A stretch of DNA of 64,000 bases from Clytia hemisphaerica. Lineage: Eukaryota; Cnidaria; Hydrozoa; Leptothecata; Clytiidae. How positions within the stretch are numbered: the stretch's first letter is position 1; each line of letters begins with the position of its first letter. The notes under the pieces are model-generated. The model ran no database searches and was not told the DNA's origin. It saw only the letters and a list, made by a program, of their open reading frames with translations. Below are positions 24,262-36,440 of the stretch, one piece after another. A program made the position numbers and the translations under genes. Where the stretch lies: positions 200,093 to 264,092 of the forward strand of contig CACVBU010001155.1 of assembly GCA_902728285.1 (NCBI GenBank), in the 5' to 3' direction.

Positions 24262-27200
24262 ATGGCTGCTCCTATACAACAAATTTCAAATGGCGCTATA
24301 CCAATTATGTCTGGTGTTGCAGGAACTCCAGTTCAACAGCCAGCTGTTGTTTACCAACAACAACAACCAATGATTGTCGCAGGTGCTGCTCCGATGGGTT
24401 ACGCACCACGAAAGCCCTACATCAGGAATCCGAATGAGGAACATTGGTAAGGGAGCTTTTGAAAAATTGACTTTTTAATTTATCCATTATACAGTTATAC
24501 TTGAAAAAAAGAGCTCTGGGAAAATAACCATTGTGTCTTCAAAAGACCAACTGTATTAGTTCCATAGGGAAAAATTCATGGTTGTTGGACTTGCAAATAC
24601 GTGTGTCAGTGTACCAATCAAAGGAAATTCGTTTTTACCAATGTTACTTTTTTCTATATCTAAAGAATTAGTAAACGTTTTAAAATCTGTAAAAAGCTCT
24701 CTACTCCCAAATAGTTCTAGATTACCAGACAATCTCAATCAAACAGAATCGACGATCGAACCAGTCGAATGCAATCGAATCTCAATCGAGCGTCAAAATT
24801 CTGGGTAATATTCGATAGGTTCGATTGTTGTTCAACTGGTTCGATTGTCGTTCAACTACATTCGATTGTTTGAGTGAAACAAGGCATGTCCTAAATATAT
24901 TTTGCGTGATGCGCACCGCTTCCCGTTATTCCTCCTTAACTCTCATATATAGCTCAAAAGAATCGAATCAACAAGAGGATTTCGAAAAGGGTCAGCTTTT
25001 TAACAAAGATTAGTCTCTCTAAGGGTCAGGTCCTAATCAAACGCAATCGAACATCAATCGAACGCAATCGAATATCAATTGAATCTGAAAATTGTGAGAT
25101 TCAATCGCGTTCGACAATCGAATTTCAATCGGTCGATTGCGTTCGATTTGGTTCGACTGGTTCGATCGTCGATTCCATTTGATTGAGATCGTCTGGAGAT
25201 GAAACCCTGCAAAAACCATGTTCAATCTTATCGTTTCGTTGGTATTGGAAACCAAGGAAATTCGCAAAAAATTTATTTCTCCCTTTTTTAGCAAAATCTT
25301 TGTCGGAGGTGTTGGTAAATTGACAAATGATGAATCTCTTAGAGCCTACTTTGGAAAATTCGGAGAAATTGCAGATAGTGTTATAATGAAAGATAAACAT
25401 ACAAATGAGCCAAGGTAAGTGTCAGCATAAACATATAAACAACTGGACATCCATCTCCTTTCTTGTATTTTTGAAGATAACACTGCTAGCTTCGTTGCCG
25501 CCTCATTAAAATCATAAAACCTAACAATAAATTTTGGTATACCTCTTGGGAATACCTTGGTAAAACCTCAAAACTTCAACAAAAGTCTCTGTTGTTCTAC
25601 TCTTCTCAAGTCTTATCTATATCATAACCAAGATAACTGAGGCAAAATCATTGTCAGCTTGTCAAAATTCTGACTAATATTTTTAAATTTAGACTCAAAA
25701 GTATGGAATAATTTTAGAGAGTATGGGATTCAAATTATGATAATCTCATGGTACAGGCTCTCAACTTTGGCGTACTATTTTTTTCATGTCATAAAAAAAT
25801 TATTAGAGTGACAAAAGGGATGCAAAAGTATACACGCAGTTGATAAAATACTTATGCAATGTCAAGCTCTATCAATCCTTTTACCTTAGTAATTCCAATA
25901 AAATGAAATTGTGACGGAATATTGTAGAATTTTATATATCAATCAGGGCTGCAAATAAGCATCGGTCATCGGTCAATGTCCGACTGAAAAAGCCATTTGA
26001 CCGACTGAAAATCATTTGTGTCGGTCATGATGTCCGAATGAAAAAAAAACATTAATTTGAGTTGAAAACAAATCTTTCACACCCCTGTCTCTTTGTCTAT
26101 TATTACTACTCTTTTACTTTCTTTTAGCTTTCAAGAGTGTTTCTAAAGTTTACTTTGATTTCATGCGTTTTTATTTTTATCGACTTGCTTTCTTTGTAAC
26201 TTTCATCAGTGTTTCTAAGTTCACTTTTTATTGACTTGCTATCTTTGTAAACTTTCAAGAGTGTTTATAAGTTCACTTTTTATCAACTTGCTTTCTTCGT
26301 AACTTTCAAGAGTGTCTCTAAGCTCACTTTTATCAACTCGTTATCGTTGTAACTTTCAAGGGTCTTTCTAAGTTCACTTATATCGCATTGCTTTCTTCGT
26401 AACTTTAGAAGTTCCAAGGTCACTTTTACCTACTCTCTTTCTCCATAACTTTCAAGACTGTATGATTTCAGAAAACTTATAGACTGAATGACCGACAGGA
26501 TTTAGAGCTTGACCGACAGAATTTCATCTCAGTCCCGACATGATGTCTGATTGACTAGAAATATTTATTTGCAGCCCCGATCAATTTTTTAATACAGTGG
26601 GTAACAAAGCTCGCTTCAAAGACACAATGGAAGATAGTCGTCCAGTCGTTTATATGTTCAGACAAAAAATTTGAGCCTTGCTAACAGTATCTTATGAAAA
26701 ACTTTGTTTTAAAAAACGTTTTAAATTAAAAAAGCAATGGTGAAATGCTGAGTCAGCAGAAAAGTAAATTGCTGTTTTTGGAAGGAACTTATGCATTGAG
26801 CAATGATCATCTAAAAAAATTACTTTCCAAAACTCCAAAAAAGAGCAATAATTGCTGTTTTTATCTCATATACCCCACTGTATATTTTCAGACTGAAGAG
26901 AAAAACCCTTTTCTTTTGTTATTTCATGATATCTTTTACCTGTTCATTAATTTCACAGAGGGTTTGCATTCGTCACATTCAAAACACCAGAAGCTGTTTC
27001 AGCTGTCATTGAACAAAATAATAAAGGTGGACATACTCTTGATGGAAAAATGGTAGGTTGTAATGTCTGAAAGAAACTCTACATTATATAATGACAAGAA
27101 AAAAATGACGTTTCTATAAGAGAATCATTCTGTGTTTTTTATACATTTTGGCACACCTGCAATATTGCCAATATATTGAAGTAGTTTTGGTTTCATTTTT

Positions 27201-30200
27201 AAAACTTAATTTGGTTGCTTCATACAGAGAAGTAGGATGAAATAGAAAACCAGCTTCCTTGACTACCCCATGCCTTTGTTTTAGCTTTATTAATAAGGTT
27301 AGTTTGATTAGGAAAAGTTGAAGAAAAGATGGCTTGTCCTAAAAATGGCTGGCCATAAAAGTGGATTTGCGTTTTACATTTGTGCACCTACCTGCTTTTC
27401 AATAAGATGTGCGCAATCCCGTGTGAAGTAGCAAATTTTACACCATTTTATTGCCTAAAAATTCTCGTTGTAATGATATTGATTTGTTTCAATAATATTT
27501 GGTCCAGTTTCGGGGAAAGCAATCATTAGAATTGTTAATGTTAGGATATTGTGAGCAAGAAAATAGGTATCTTGTGGTCTGAGTGAGGTGTTCCCAAAAT
27601 ATAAGCCCCTAAAGTTTAAGCCTAATTAGACTCAAACAAAAGACTTCCACCACATCACCTCCCTTAAGGGCAAAGGACCTGGTACATGACGAGCCGTGTC
27701 TTCAAGAAGCTGTTTTTCTATCTCATTGCACTTCTCTGCTTCATATCTTTGATATCTGGGTTGAAAGAAAAATTATAAAAAATTATATTTTGTTTGTATT
27801 GAGCCTTTCACTGACACTGCTGAGATGGATTGAAAATATGTTATTTTGAGTTTGGAACAGGTTGGAAACATTTGTTTGAGGCTAGGAAGGTCTGGAAGAT
27901 AAAAGAGTTCTTTTTTCTTTCCTTTACATAGTTTATTGAAGTACGAAAGTTCCAGAGAAAATCTGAGGTGAGATCAAGTTTCTGACTTCATTATTGTTGT
28001 TATTCTTTGAAGGTTGATCCTAAGCCAGCTGTCCCTCAAGGTCCTGGAGTTCAAAATAAACCCTTGGTAAGTTTTTTAAGTCAGTCGATCTCTGGATCTT
28101 TGATATTAATGCCCTATCTACTTGATTTTTACTGAATGACACAAGATGAGTCTTAGACTTTTGTTTATTTATTTTTTGTCTCATTACAGTTTTTGAATAT
28201 TTTTCATTTTCAGTATGACCCAGATAAGGCCAACACAACTCTTACTACTGCCAATGGTGCTGCACAACTTAACGTAAGAATTAAAAATCTTGGTATCAAT
28301 ATTGTTACATTTTGCATGCAAGTCAGTTTCAAATTATGTCTAAATCAGCAATGCCCTCAATTGAAGTTGATAAATGCTTTGCTATGACCACTGGTGTTTG
28401 ATCAATAATTTAAATCAAAACTTTTCTTTCTTGAACAGTTTCAATACAAAGGTCCAATGAAGTGCTCACCAGAAATGAAAGTTTTTGTTGGTGGAATTGG
28501 TATTGGTACAACAGAGGATGATGTAAAGAAATATTTTGAACAATTTGGAAAGGTAATTTGAACTTTTTTCTCTTCTTCAAATACTCCTTCAAAATTAAAA
28601 AAACAAGGAATGTTTTGAAAATAAGACATTTAAAAATCTTAATTTCTTATCCTTCAGGTCCTTGCTGTCGATATGCCTGTTCATCATGTGTATAAATGTC
28701 CCAAAGGTATGTTTATTATTCAGAATTTCGGACTTTATGCCCCTCAAATATCCAAGTTTACGAAAATCACCATATTTTTTGATCCACACAAAAACAATTA
28801 ACAATGCAAAAAAGTTTAACCCACGCAAATAAATTTTTGAACTTCGCAAAAAAAAATTTGACCGTCCATAAAAAAATTCTACCCACATGTCCATTCAACC
28901 CAAGCACCCACTCAACCCACACCCGTCAAATCCATACCAGGGTAGAATAACTGATTTTAGAGAGGGCTAACTAACTGTGATTTAAAACTTAATCATTTTC
29001 CTTTCCAACAATTTGTTGACTAGGCTATAAAAAAAAAAAAATTCTATCAATTCATTTTCTGCTACATCTGGTTGTAATCATACTTACAAATTCCTTAAAA
29101 TTTTGTTTTGGTATATATGTTTTTGATAAGGGATATGGTTATGAAGTATAAGCTTTTCTTGGACGGGTAACTGACCTCAACTTGTCCGTGCACAAGATTA
29201 CTATCATCCCTATTACTATTTTCAGCTTTCTATCTGCTTGAGCCAATTTTATTTTATATTGATTTATAATTAGTAGAAACCTAGTTGCACACCTTTGCAT
29301 TTAACTCTAGACAAAATATATTGACAGAACTCATATATTTTAGATGTTTAAATATTTACAATTAATGAAAAATAGCCACAGCACAACTTAGCCTGTTTTT
29401 TAAGTAACCAAAATATTATATTTGAGATCAGAATATTAACATTTTGAATAACATTTGACATTACTAGAATTTTTGACCTTCAAAATCTAAAAATATATAC
29501 ATCATTTTATGATTTTATACTTAAAAGTATTTTAACTAAGAACTTAATAGTCCCATATGCCATTAATCAATGTTTTTGAATGTATGAATTTACTATGTCT
29601 TCTTTTTAGCAAAATATTTCTAATTTATGATTACCTAATTAGGCTTTGCATTTGTTGGATTTGAGACATTTGATGTAGTTGCAGCTGTAACAAAAGATCG
29701 ATATCATCAGATAAATGGAAAAACGGTGTGATATAAAATATTTTAATGTTGTTTTACCAATTATTTTTTCAATTCTTCGTAATTTATAATCAATATTTTT
29801 AAAAAGTTTCAGGTATTTTCACTATTTTGACTGACACTGTAACTAATTTTAGTTCAGCTCTTTTCAGAAATTTTACCACTATTTTTCTGTTTGTTTCTAG
29901 CCTTAGACTTTAATATTGTTTGAATGTTATTTTGCAATCATTTGTTCAGTATTTTTGTTTTTCTGAAAAGCTAATTTTTGCTTATTTTCTAGATTTTAAA
30001 ATTTGCCTTTTTTCAGTCAGTCATTATTCAGTATTACTGTTCTAAACTGAATTTTGAGATTGGTTTATTTTGTTGTAGGTCGAAGTAAAAGGCTCAGATG
30101 AGCAGCAAGCACATTTGAACAAAAAGAAGGCTGAAGGTATGAGTGAGTACCAGAACTTTCTTATTATTTTAATGATTACCTTTCGAATGCTCAAATACTG

Positions 30201-31743
30201 ATTCTCGTCTACGGGAAGGGTTTTTTTCAAATGACCTTCTTGATTTATTTGCGAATTAAATACCTTAAGGAAAGAAATTTTTGTGGAACAAGTTTTTGAC
30301 AAATCCGCGAAATAAGAATATTATCATGATTTAGACAGGTTTAGAAAATAACCTATAGTATTAGTGTTTTTGGGGCAGAATAAGCCATATTTAAACAAAA
30401 ATTTGTCTCAACCGCAAAATTAAATTCTGTGAAACTTCTGAATTTTGAGCTGTGAACTGCGAAATTAAATTCCACAAAAATTTTTTTCCGCAGAGATTTC
30501 TTCCCTTAAGGTAACAACAAACAAGGAATTGAAATGAATTTATCTTAAATATTTTGCTTTTTTTTCAGCTATCCGGTATGCTTCTGCTGGAAGAGGTAGA
30601 GGAATTGGATCAGGAAATATTGGAACAGTGACAGGATACGGTGCATATGCAAACCTTGGTCAACCATTAATCGTAAACCCTGCTCAACATAGTGTACAAT
30701 ATACAGGTAAGAAGTTAGTTAGCAAAACATATTTGCTATAAGCCTTAAATATCAACACTGATCACACCTTGGTAAAAGGATTAATGAATTATAGACAAAA
30801 GTATGTTAATTAGGGTTTAAACTGGTGTAAATAATGTTTTTTTTTTTTTTCAACCTGATAAAAAAAGAAATAAAATAATTGATTCGACAAATCCTTTTGA
30901 ACCTTCAGTTGCTTTTTCATTACTATTTTGTTTTTTTCTCAGTTCCTGCTGCAGCAACTGGTGGATATGTGTATGATCCCGCATCTAATACGTATTATCA
31001 ACTCCCTGGAACTGTCGTCGCTGGTAAGACTATCACTCAAATTTACCAGATGAATGCACGTCAAAATATTTCAAAACCTTATTTTATAAAAAATTACTCA
31101 ATAGTAGGTTTTAAAATAGATCACTCTTTGGTATCTGGTCAAAAATATAAGCTCGATAAAATCGCGAAATTTAATCCCCGTTAAAGTTTATCCCATTAAA
31201 GTAGTAACAAAATATTTCTGTAATTAACAGGTGGTGCAGTTGCAGGTGCAGTGCAAACGGTAGGAACCTCAGTCGCAGCTGCCTCCCCATACGCTGGTGC
31301 AACCATCGCAGCAGGTCAACAAGTCTTAACTTCTCCACAAGTTGGTCAGCGAACGTTACAAGCAACTGATATGATCCAAGGACTAGCAGCAGGCTCAACA
31401 GTTGGTAAGTGAGTAATCTACGTAAGTCATCTCTTGAGAATAACTTTTAAAAGTTTGAGTGTCCAAAAGTTCTAAGTAAACATCATAGATCAATAACAGT
31501 ACTTTGTATGTATATGATATTATCAATCATATTATCATATTTTTAGCCTTGGGCGCAGCGTATCCAAGCGAAACATCAACCTTTGGGCCAACTCGACATA
31601 ACGTGATCGGAGCCAGTGCGCAACAACCGATGGCAGGAAACACAGTCGCCGATCCTCACGTCGTCTATTCTACAGCAACATCTATTTCTGCTGGCGATGC
31701 TGCTTTGTCAGCGGCTCGTGGTTACCACCCTTATGGAAGATAA
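24262..31743 (+). CDS. Tandem-RRM RNA-binding protein (Musashi/DAZAP1/hnRNP A-B type), 13 exons, 469 aa
   Basis: Exons: 24262-24446, 25292-25414, 26959-27052, 28013-28066, 28214-28273, 28439-28552, 28658-28706, 29643-29725, 30079-30136, 30569-30706, 30943-31023, 31231-31404, 31547-31743; phases close to 1,410 nt. The N-terminus (residues 1-60) is Gln/Ala/Pro-rich. RRM1 has RNP2 KIFVGGV and RNP1 RGFAFVTF, followed by the DPKPAVP linker typical of Musashi/DAZAP1 proteins. RRM2 has KVFVGGI and KGFAFVGF. The C-terminal half is Ala/Gly/Thr/Tyr-rich and probably disordered. The likely role is sequence-specific mRNA binding. It is paralogous to the divergent gene on the minus strand: RRM2 exons of 114, 49 and 83 nt are identical in length and phase in both. 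Exon 9 has two in-phase donors (after 30136 or 30142), so two extra residues may be included. AATAAA at 31853-31858 ends the transcript. Confidence 0.95.
24725..25196. mobile_element. Inverted-repeat element packed with TCGA motifs
   Basis: Ends are inverted: CCAGACAATCTCAATCAAAC on the left and GATTGAGATCGTCTGG on the right, extending with GACGATCGAACCAGTCGAA over about 55 bp per arm. The interior repeats CAATCGAAC-like words about every 12-20 bp. Lies in intron 1 of the plus-strand RRM gene. Confidence 0.75.
25430..25690 (-). repeat. Repeat copy preserving an empty insertion site
   Basis: In reverse orientation it matches 40720-41290 over segments such as GAGATGGATGTCCAGT, TTTATGATTTTAA, GAGGCGGCA and GATTTTGCCTC. 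At the place where the 40774-41077 MITE interrupts that copy, this one reads straight through (TTATCTTGGTTATGATATA). Confidence 0.8.
25944..26579. mobile_element. hAT-like element with CAGGGCTGCAAATAA end
   Basis: Left end CAGGGCTGCAAATAAGC, right end TATTTGCAGCCCCG inverted. ATCAAT is present on both sides (25938-25943, 26580-26585). Interior 26110-26460 is a diverged tandem array of about 65-bp units (TTTCAAGAGTGTTTCTAAG, then a TTCACTTTTAT-like word). Non-coding. In intron 2 of the RRM gene. Confidence 0.7.
27530..27745. repeat. Decayed copy of the 39712-42394 element family
   Basis: Shares in order GAGCAAGAA, a CCCAAAATATA word, a GGCAA-GACCTGGTA segment, GACGAGCCGT and TCAAGAAGCTGTTTTTC with 40120-40370. 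In intron 3 of the RRM gene. Confidence 0.7.
30261..30513. mobile_element. MITE with TACCTTAAGG ends (253 bp)
   Basis: Begins TACCTTAAGGAAAGAAATTT and ends with the inverted ATTTCTTCCCTTAAGGTA. Related fragments at about 32445-32470 and 56155-56410 share AAGGAAGAAATTTT with GGCG/GCGAA motifs. Lies in intron 9 of the plus-strand RRM gene. Confidence 0.7.
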
Positions 31744-31852
31744 GATATTGAACTTCAAAACTGAAAAAAGAGACTTCAATCGTACTTTGATCTGTACGTA
31801 AAGAAGAAAGCTTTGAAAGACTCGATCTTCACTCATGGACAGCGATTTTGTA

Positions 31853-31858
31853 AATAAA
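31853..31858 (+). terminator. Poly(A) signal of the plus-strand RRM gene
   Basis: AATAAA 110 bp after the stop codon. Confidence 0.75.
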
Positions 31859-32790
31859 AACTTTTTTAATCTATTGATTGATTGATGCTTTGTCAGTTGG
31901 TTCTTCGATACGTGATAATCATATTGCTCTTTGGTGACAATTCGGTTTTATAAATGAAAAGACATTTTATTGGATTTGTCTACGCCATGCACAATGGATG
32001 TAGATATTTTACGCGATAATTTCATTTGAATGAACAATTTTTAACGTGAGAACTTTATGGACATGCGCGATATTTCTCTCTTTTTATTTGAAAGAAAATT
32101 TATTCAATGGAATTACAAAATATTTTGATTGTTTATCCATTTCTTATTTTTTTATCGGAATTTTCTTTACTTACTATTGAGTCCACTTCCACATCAGCTT
32201 AGTTTGAGATGTGTAGGGGGTATTAAAATCTCACACATATCTTCGTTTAGTGACGTGGATGTGATGTCAAAAACTTTAAGAACCTTTTACTGCCATTATA
32301 CAAAATATCAGAAAGATGATACCCAGACAAAAATACGAGTGAAACTCCTTGACTAAAGTTTTTCCTCAGAGAATTGGTAAGAGTCGAGTGTTTCTAAGAA
32401 GTGACAATTCCGACTATTAAACTGGCCCTGGGTAGCTCTGATTCGCGAAAATTTCTTCCCTTAAGGTATTAAACTGGCCCTGGTTAGCACAAAAATACTT
32501 CAAATCGTGATAAAAGCATGAAATTTGGCACAGATGATCCTTAGAGAGTCTAAAACTTGATTTTAAACAGTAACACTCAATTTTGCCACCTGCCAGATGA
32601 CGTCATCAGGTGGCTGGGCAAAAATTTATTTTTTTGAAAATATTTAAAATCTGATGGTTTTAGCGGAAAGAGCATGAAAAGCTGATGAAAATTGAAGTAT
32701 AAAACATGTCTTGAAAATCTTCCTATCAAAAGTTATGAAGGTTGAACGTTTTGTGATTTTGTGATGACGTCTTCACGAGCTTTTCCAAGC

Positions 32791-32903
32791 AAAACTTTAA
32801 AACCTCGTAATTTTGGAACTAATCGCACGATGGGTTATTTTTTCTTAAAAACTTTAAAACCTCGTAATTTTGGAACTAATCGCACGATGGGTTATTTTTT
32901 CTT
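32791..32903. repeat. 56-bp tandem duplication
   Basis: AAAACTTTAAAACCTCGTAA and the rest of the unit occur twice in tandem, essentially identical. Confidence 0.9.
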
Positions 32904-32920
32904 ATTTGGCACGCCCTCAA

Positions 32921-33013
32921 AGAGAGCAATTAATCGTTAATTGCATCCTGTAGAGAGCAATTAATCGTTAATTGCATCCTGTAGAGAGCAATTAATCGTT
33001 AATCACACTCTCC
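32921..33013. repeat. Three tandem 31-bp units with internal palindrome
   Basis: AGAGAGCAATTAATCG begins units at 32921, 32952 and 32983. Each unit contains the hairpin GCAATTAA-TCG-TTAATTGC; the last unit diverges at its end. The same word marks the termini of the element at 33841-34006 and reappears near 38632. Confidence 0.9.
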
Positions 33014-33654
33014 AATGCGACGCCAATGTTTACAAAATTGATTTTAACATCTTGGTTGGACAACCATTAAAATAGTGCTCAATACTTCGTAGAGCGAATC
33101 ATAGATTATATCTTTCGAAAATTTACAAGGTTAAAAATACATTACTTAAAGTTTCATGCTTATCGCAATCATCAGATGTGTAAAAACATTTTTTAAAAAA
33201 CCGTCTTATGTACAGATTTGAAGTGTGGAAAAAATCGTAAAAAAATCGTAAAAAGGTTAAAAGCAATTATGACAAATTAGGTGATAAAAATGATTAAAAG
33301 CAATTATGACAAATTAGGCGATAAAAACTATAAAACTTTAAATTGATTCAAGTGTCCGGTGGGATGCTTTTTATGTTTTTCAACAAATGTTTATTAACGT
33401 GCCTACACGTGGAAATCAGTTCGGATCTTTTATTTAAGAGTTTTTGTTTAGAATTGATGATGTGGAATTTTAATGTTTTTTTCTTACATTCTTTTTACAT
33501 CGAACGTTTTAATTGCATTCGAAATTTATTTTGTGAGAAAGAAAATCAATAAACAACAATAAAAGAAAGACATAAAGAGAAGAGAAAAATATAAAACTCT
33601 CAGTGTAATTTCTGTAATTTTTTTCCTAACTGGGAAAAAGTAGTGAAAGCCATT

Positions 33655-33821
33655 GTGCGATTAGCTCGTAATCACATGATAACTCGTACAATTCGAAAAT
33701 TGCACTCGTGATTTTTTTGTTTCGAATTTTCCTCGTCCTTTCGGACTCGGAAAATTAATAACAAAAAAATCACTCGTGCAATTATATTCGAATTGCACTC
33801 GTTATCATGTGATTACATATA
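33655..33821. mobile_element. Palindromic MITE with TCGTAATCACATGATAAC arms
   Basis: Left arm TAATCACATGATAACTCG with AATTGCACTCGTGATTTTTT and the inverted right arm ending TTATCATGTGATTACA; centre CGTCCTTTCGGACTCGG. Confidence 0.75.
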
Positions 33822-33840
33822 CAAATTGACCAAATTTGTA

Positions 33841-34006
33841 CTAGTAATCGTATGGTTTGGAGTGCAATTAAAGATTAATCACGAGTAACAAAGGATAAAA
33901 TAGTAATTTGCACGAGTCCGAAGGACGAGTGCAAATTACGGTATTTTCTCCTTTGTTACGAGTGATTAATCGTTAATTGCACGACAAAACATACGATTCC
34001 GAGGTA
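33841..34006. mobile_element. Palindromic MITE with AATCGTATG ends
   Basis: Left AATCGTATGGTTTGGAGTGC and right inverted CATACGATT; arms continue with GATTAATCACGAGTAACAAA against TTTGTTACGAGTGATTAATC. Centre GAGTCCGAAGGACGAG. Probably the same superfamily as the preceding element. Confidence 0.75.
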
Positions 34007-35966
34007 ATCGTCAGTAAACATTCGAAAACCTCCTTTTTTTCATTTGTTTAAAAAGAAAACATTGCAGTGTAATTTTTCTTTGTTTTCAATTAAAAGAAGC
34101 TATTGTAACGTAAAATTTCTTTGTTCTTTTTTATATTGAAGAAAAAAAATGTCTTTGTTTTTGCCACCGAGCGGAGCGCAGTGGAGCGCAGCGGAGCATT
34201 GGTGGCGTCTGGCGTAATTAGCCTCCGTCTCAGAACGCGGTCAGAAAATTTTGCGGATAATTTTACAGCGAAAATGCATCCAGTGAAATGTAAGTTATGT
34301 ATCATGAATCAAGTCGACTGACATAATTATACACATAATACATGTTACAAGTTCTGCCTACGGATTCTCAAGCTCCAATGTTATGTAGCAGGTTGAAACA
34401 TGAGTTTCTGCTGGAAAGATGCAGTTTGTTTTCAAGTTAAATCTTCAAAATAAAGCAAACTGTGTGGGTTTCTTTACTTCCAAACAACCTACCAATAGTT
34501 TTGGAACACTCCATAATAAAGGAAGACGGCTCTTCTTGTGGATTGGCTTTCTGATACCCCATATAAACACGATGTGACATGAAAGTGAAGAGACATGATT
34601 TGTTGGTTTTTGTTTGATTTGTTGACTCATATATCTCATGGCAAATGGGATAGCAAATGACTGTTCATGTATTGCTTCGCTCTACATATGATACCTCTAA
34701 CTTTGAACACCTCCAGAATGTTGAAAAAAGCATTTTACGAGATAAGTTTCAATTATAATTTTCATGGAAATTTTTAATCGACAGATTTGGCTTGGCGTCA
34801 GTTTTGTTTGGTTGATGTTTGGTATCCTGATCATTAAAAGCAATGAAATGCCACACAGTCACTCTACACATGATGCCTCCAGCCATGATTGGTATCAGAA
34901 TGTTGGAAAAAAAACATTTTACGAGAAATTGTTGATAGAAATTATATTGACTTATTTTTACAATTTTGGCGGTGTGGGTTTATTTGGTTGATAATGTTTA
35001 CACTGTGGGATGGTTTTCAAAAAACTGGTATATTGATTGTTGTTTGTTGGAATTGATTACCAAAAAAAAAGAGAACCTTTTTTTGATAAATAGGTACTTT
35101 ATTTTTTTCATGAATCGAAAAAACCGTGTGGATAGTATGTCTTGTAGTAACCAATGCAGAGTCTGTTTTCAAATTTTGAAAGCTCTATACATACTGAATT
35201 GAAGCTCTGACTAGCTCTGTTTTTAAAACTTTGAGCCATGTTTTTTTCTCTGTTGCTATTAAAGATAGAATTTTAAATTGTCGTAATGTAAATTTATGGT
35301 AAAGTTTTAGTTTTTGAGTTTAGTTCATCAGTATACATACAGTAGTATTTTTTCAGTAATCCTTTCTTGTAAATATAGTAACATTTAACCAGACTCATTG
35401 CCCTCATTATATTCGAATTTGTATTTTTTTAGGACTGATAAGTACCTACATATTTTTAAACACCAAAACAAAGCAAACAACAGCAGCAAATATATATGTA
35501 TACTTTATTCCATTTTAATCAACTTTCAACTGCTGATCTTTCAACTATCATTTAGGAGTATAGAATGGGCTTCCATAGTACCATTTTCTCTAAGTATTTT
35601 GTGCAAATTTTCAACAAAGTAGACTTCTTGACTGTCCTTGTCCCTTACTGTAGGTTAAAGTTGTTCTGATGGAGGACATTGCTATTTTTGGTAGCCTTCA
35701 CATATCACTAAGGAGCTTTGGTGTAAATGTTTTTCTGATGAAATCATACTAATCTGAAACTATTAGGCCTTTATGAACTTTCTAGAACAATAATCTTGCT
35801 CCAATCTTGAGAAACTCTGGAAAAATAGGTTAGCATTCCCTGCCATAATTTCACAGATTTCCTCTGCTTTCTGCTTGAAAACGCTGTCGTATAGCCGAAA
35901 ACGAAAGTGAAACTGTGAAAACGTCCGCAAATTCGGGCCCAGTCCTCTTCCGAGACGGAGGCTAAT

Positions 35967-36251
35967 CACTGACCTTTATATAACCCTGGACCAAACAATA
36001 TCTGCCATCTTTGATTGGAGTTTTTTTAGAATTGGTACCCAAGGAGAAGCCATTGCAATGTTAAAAATTAACGTCTAACGCCGCTACATCATCAAAAATA
36101 ATTTGAGGAAAAGTATACCTAGCGCTCTCGATGCATTTACACCGCTATCGAGTAGTGCCGACATTAGGGTACCAATTTTCAAAAAACTCCGATCAAAGAT
36201 TTTGCTTGGCTGGGATTGAGAAGCTTTGTCCAGGGTATATAAAGGTCAGTG
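35967..36251. mobile_element. hAT-type MITE, copy 2 (285 bp)
   Basis: Termini CACTGACCTTTATATAACCC and, inverted, GGGTATATAAAGGTCAGTG. Perfect 8-bp target duplication AGGCTAAT at 35959-35966 and 36252-36259. Homologous in opposite orientation to 3220-3506, including CTCTCGATGCATTTACACCG against the inverse in copy 1. Confidence 0.93.
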
Positions 36252-36260
36252 AGGCTAATA

Positions 36261-36440
36261 GGCCATTTCACAGTCGCAAAGCGTAATGGGTAATCAGGAC
36301 CACTGCGCGCTAATAACGACTTACTATTGGTCCAAAGTTTTGAAAAAAATTGAAGATTTTTGCGTCTAGCCAACGGGAAGCCGTAATGGAGGCGCAATCA
36401 GTCCTGATTACCCATGATCCATTTCGACCGTGAAATGGCC
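36261..36440. mobile_element. 180-bp MITE with TA flanks
   Basis: GGCCATTTCACAGTCG and GGGTAATCAGGAC on the left mirror GTCCTGATTACCC and CGACCGTGAAATGGCC on the right. TA lies on each side. Inserted 9 bp from the hAT MITE. Confidence 0.85.

Noticed and set aside
32921-33013. Regularly spaced 31-bp units resembling a mini CRISPR array
   Set aside because: Units are directly adjacent with no spacers, and the genome is eukaryotic.
34764-35202. Frames of 75-78 residues with hydrophobic stretches
   Set aside because: No splice context, no recognisable motif, and they cover a loosely duplicated repeat.
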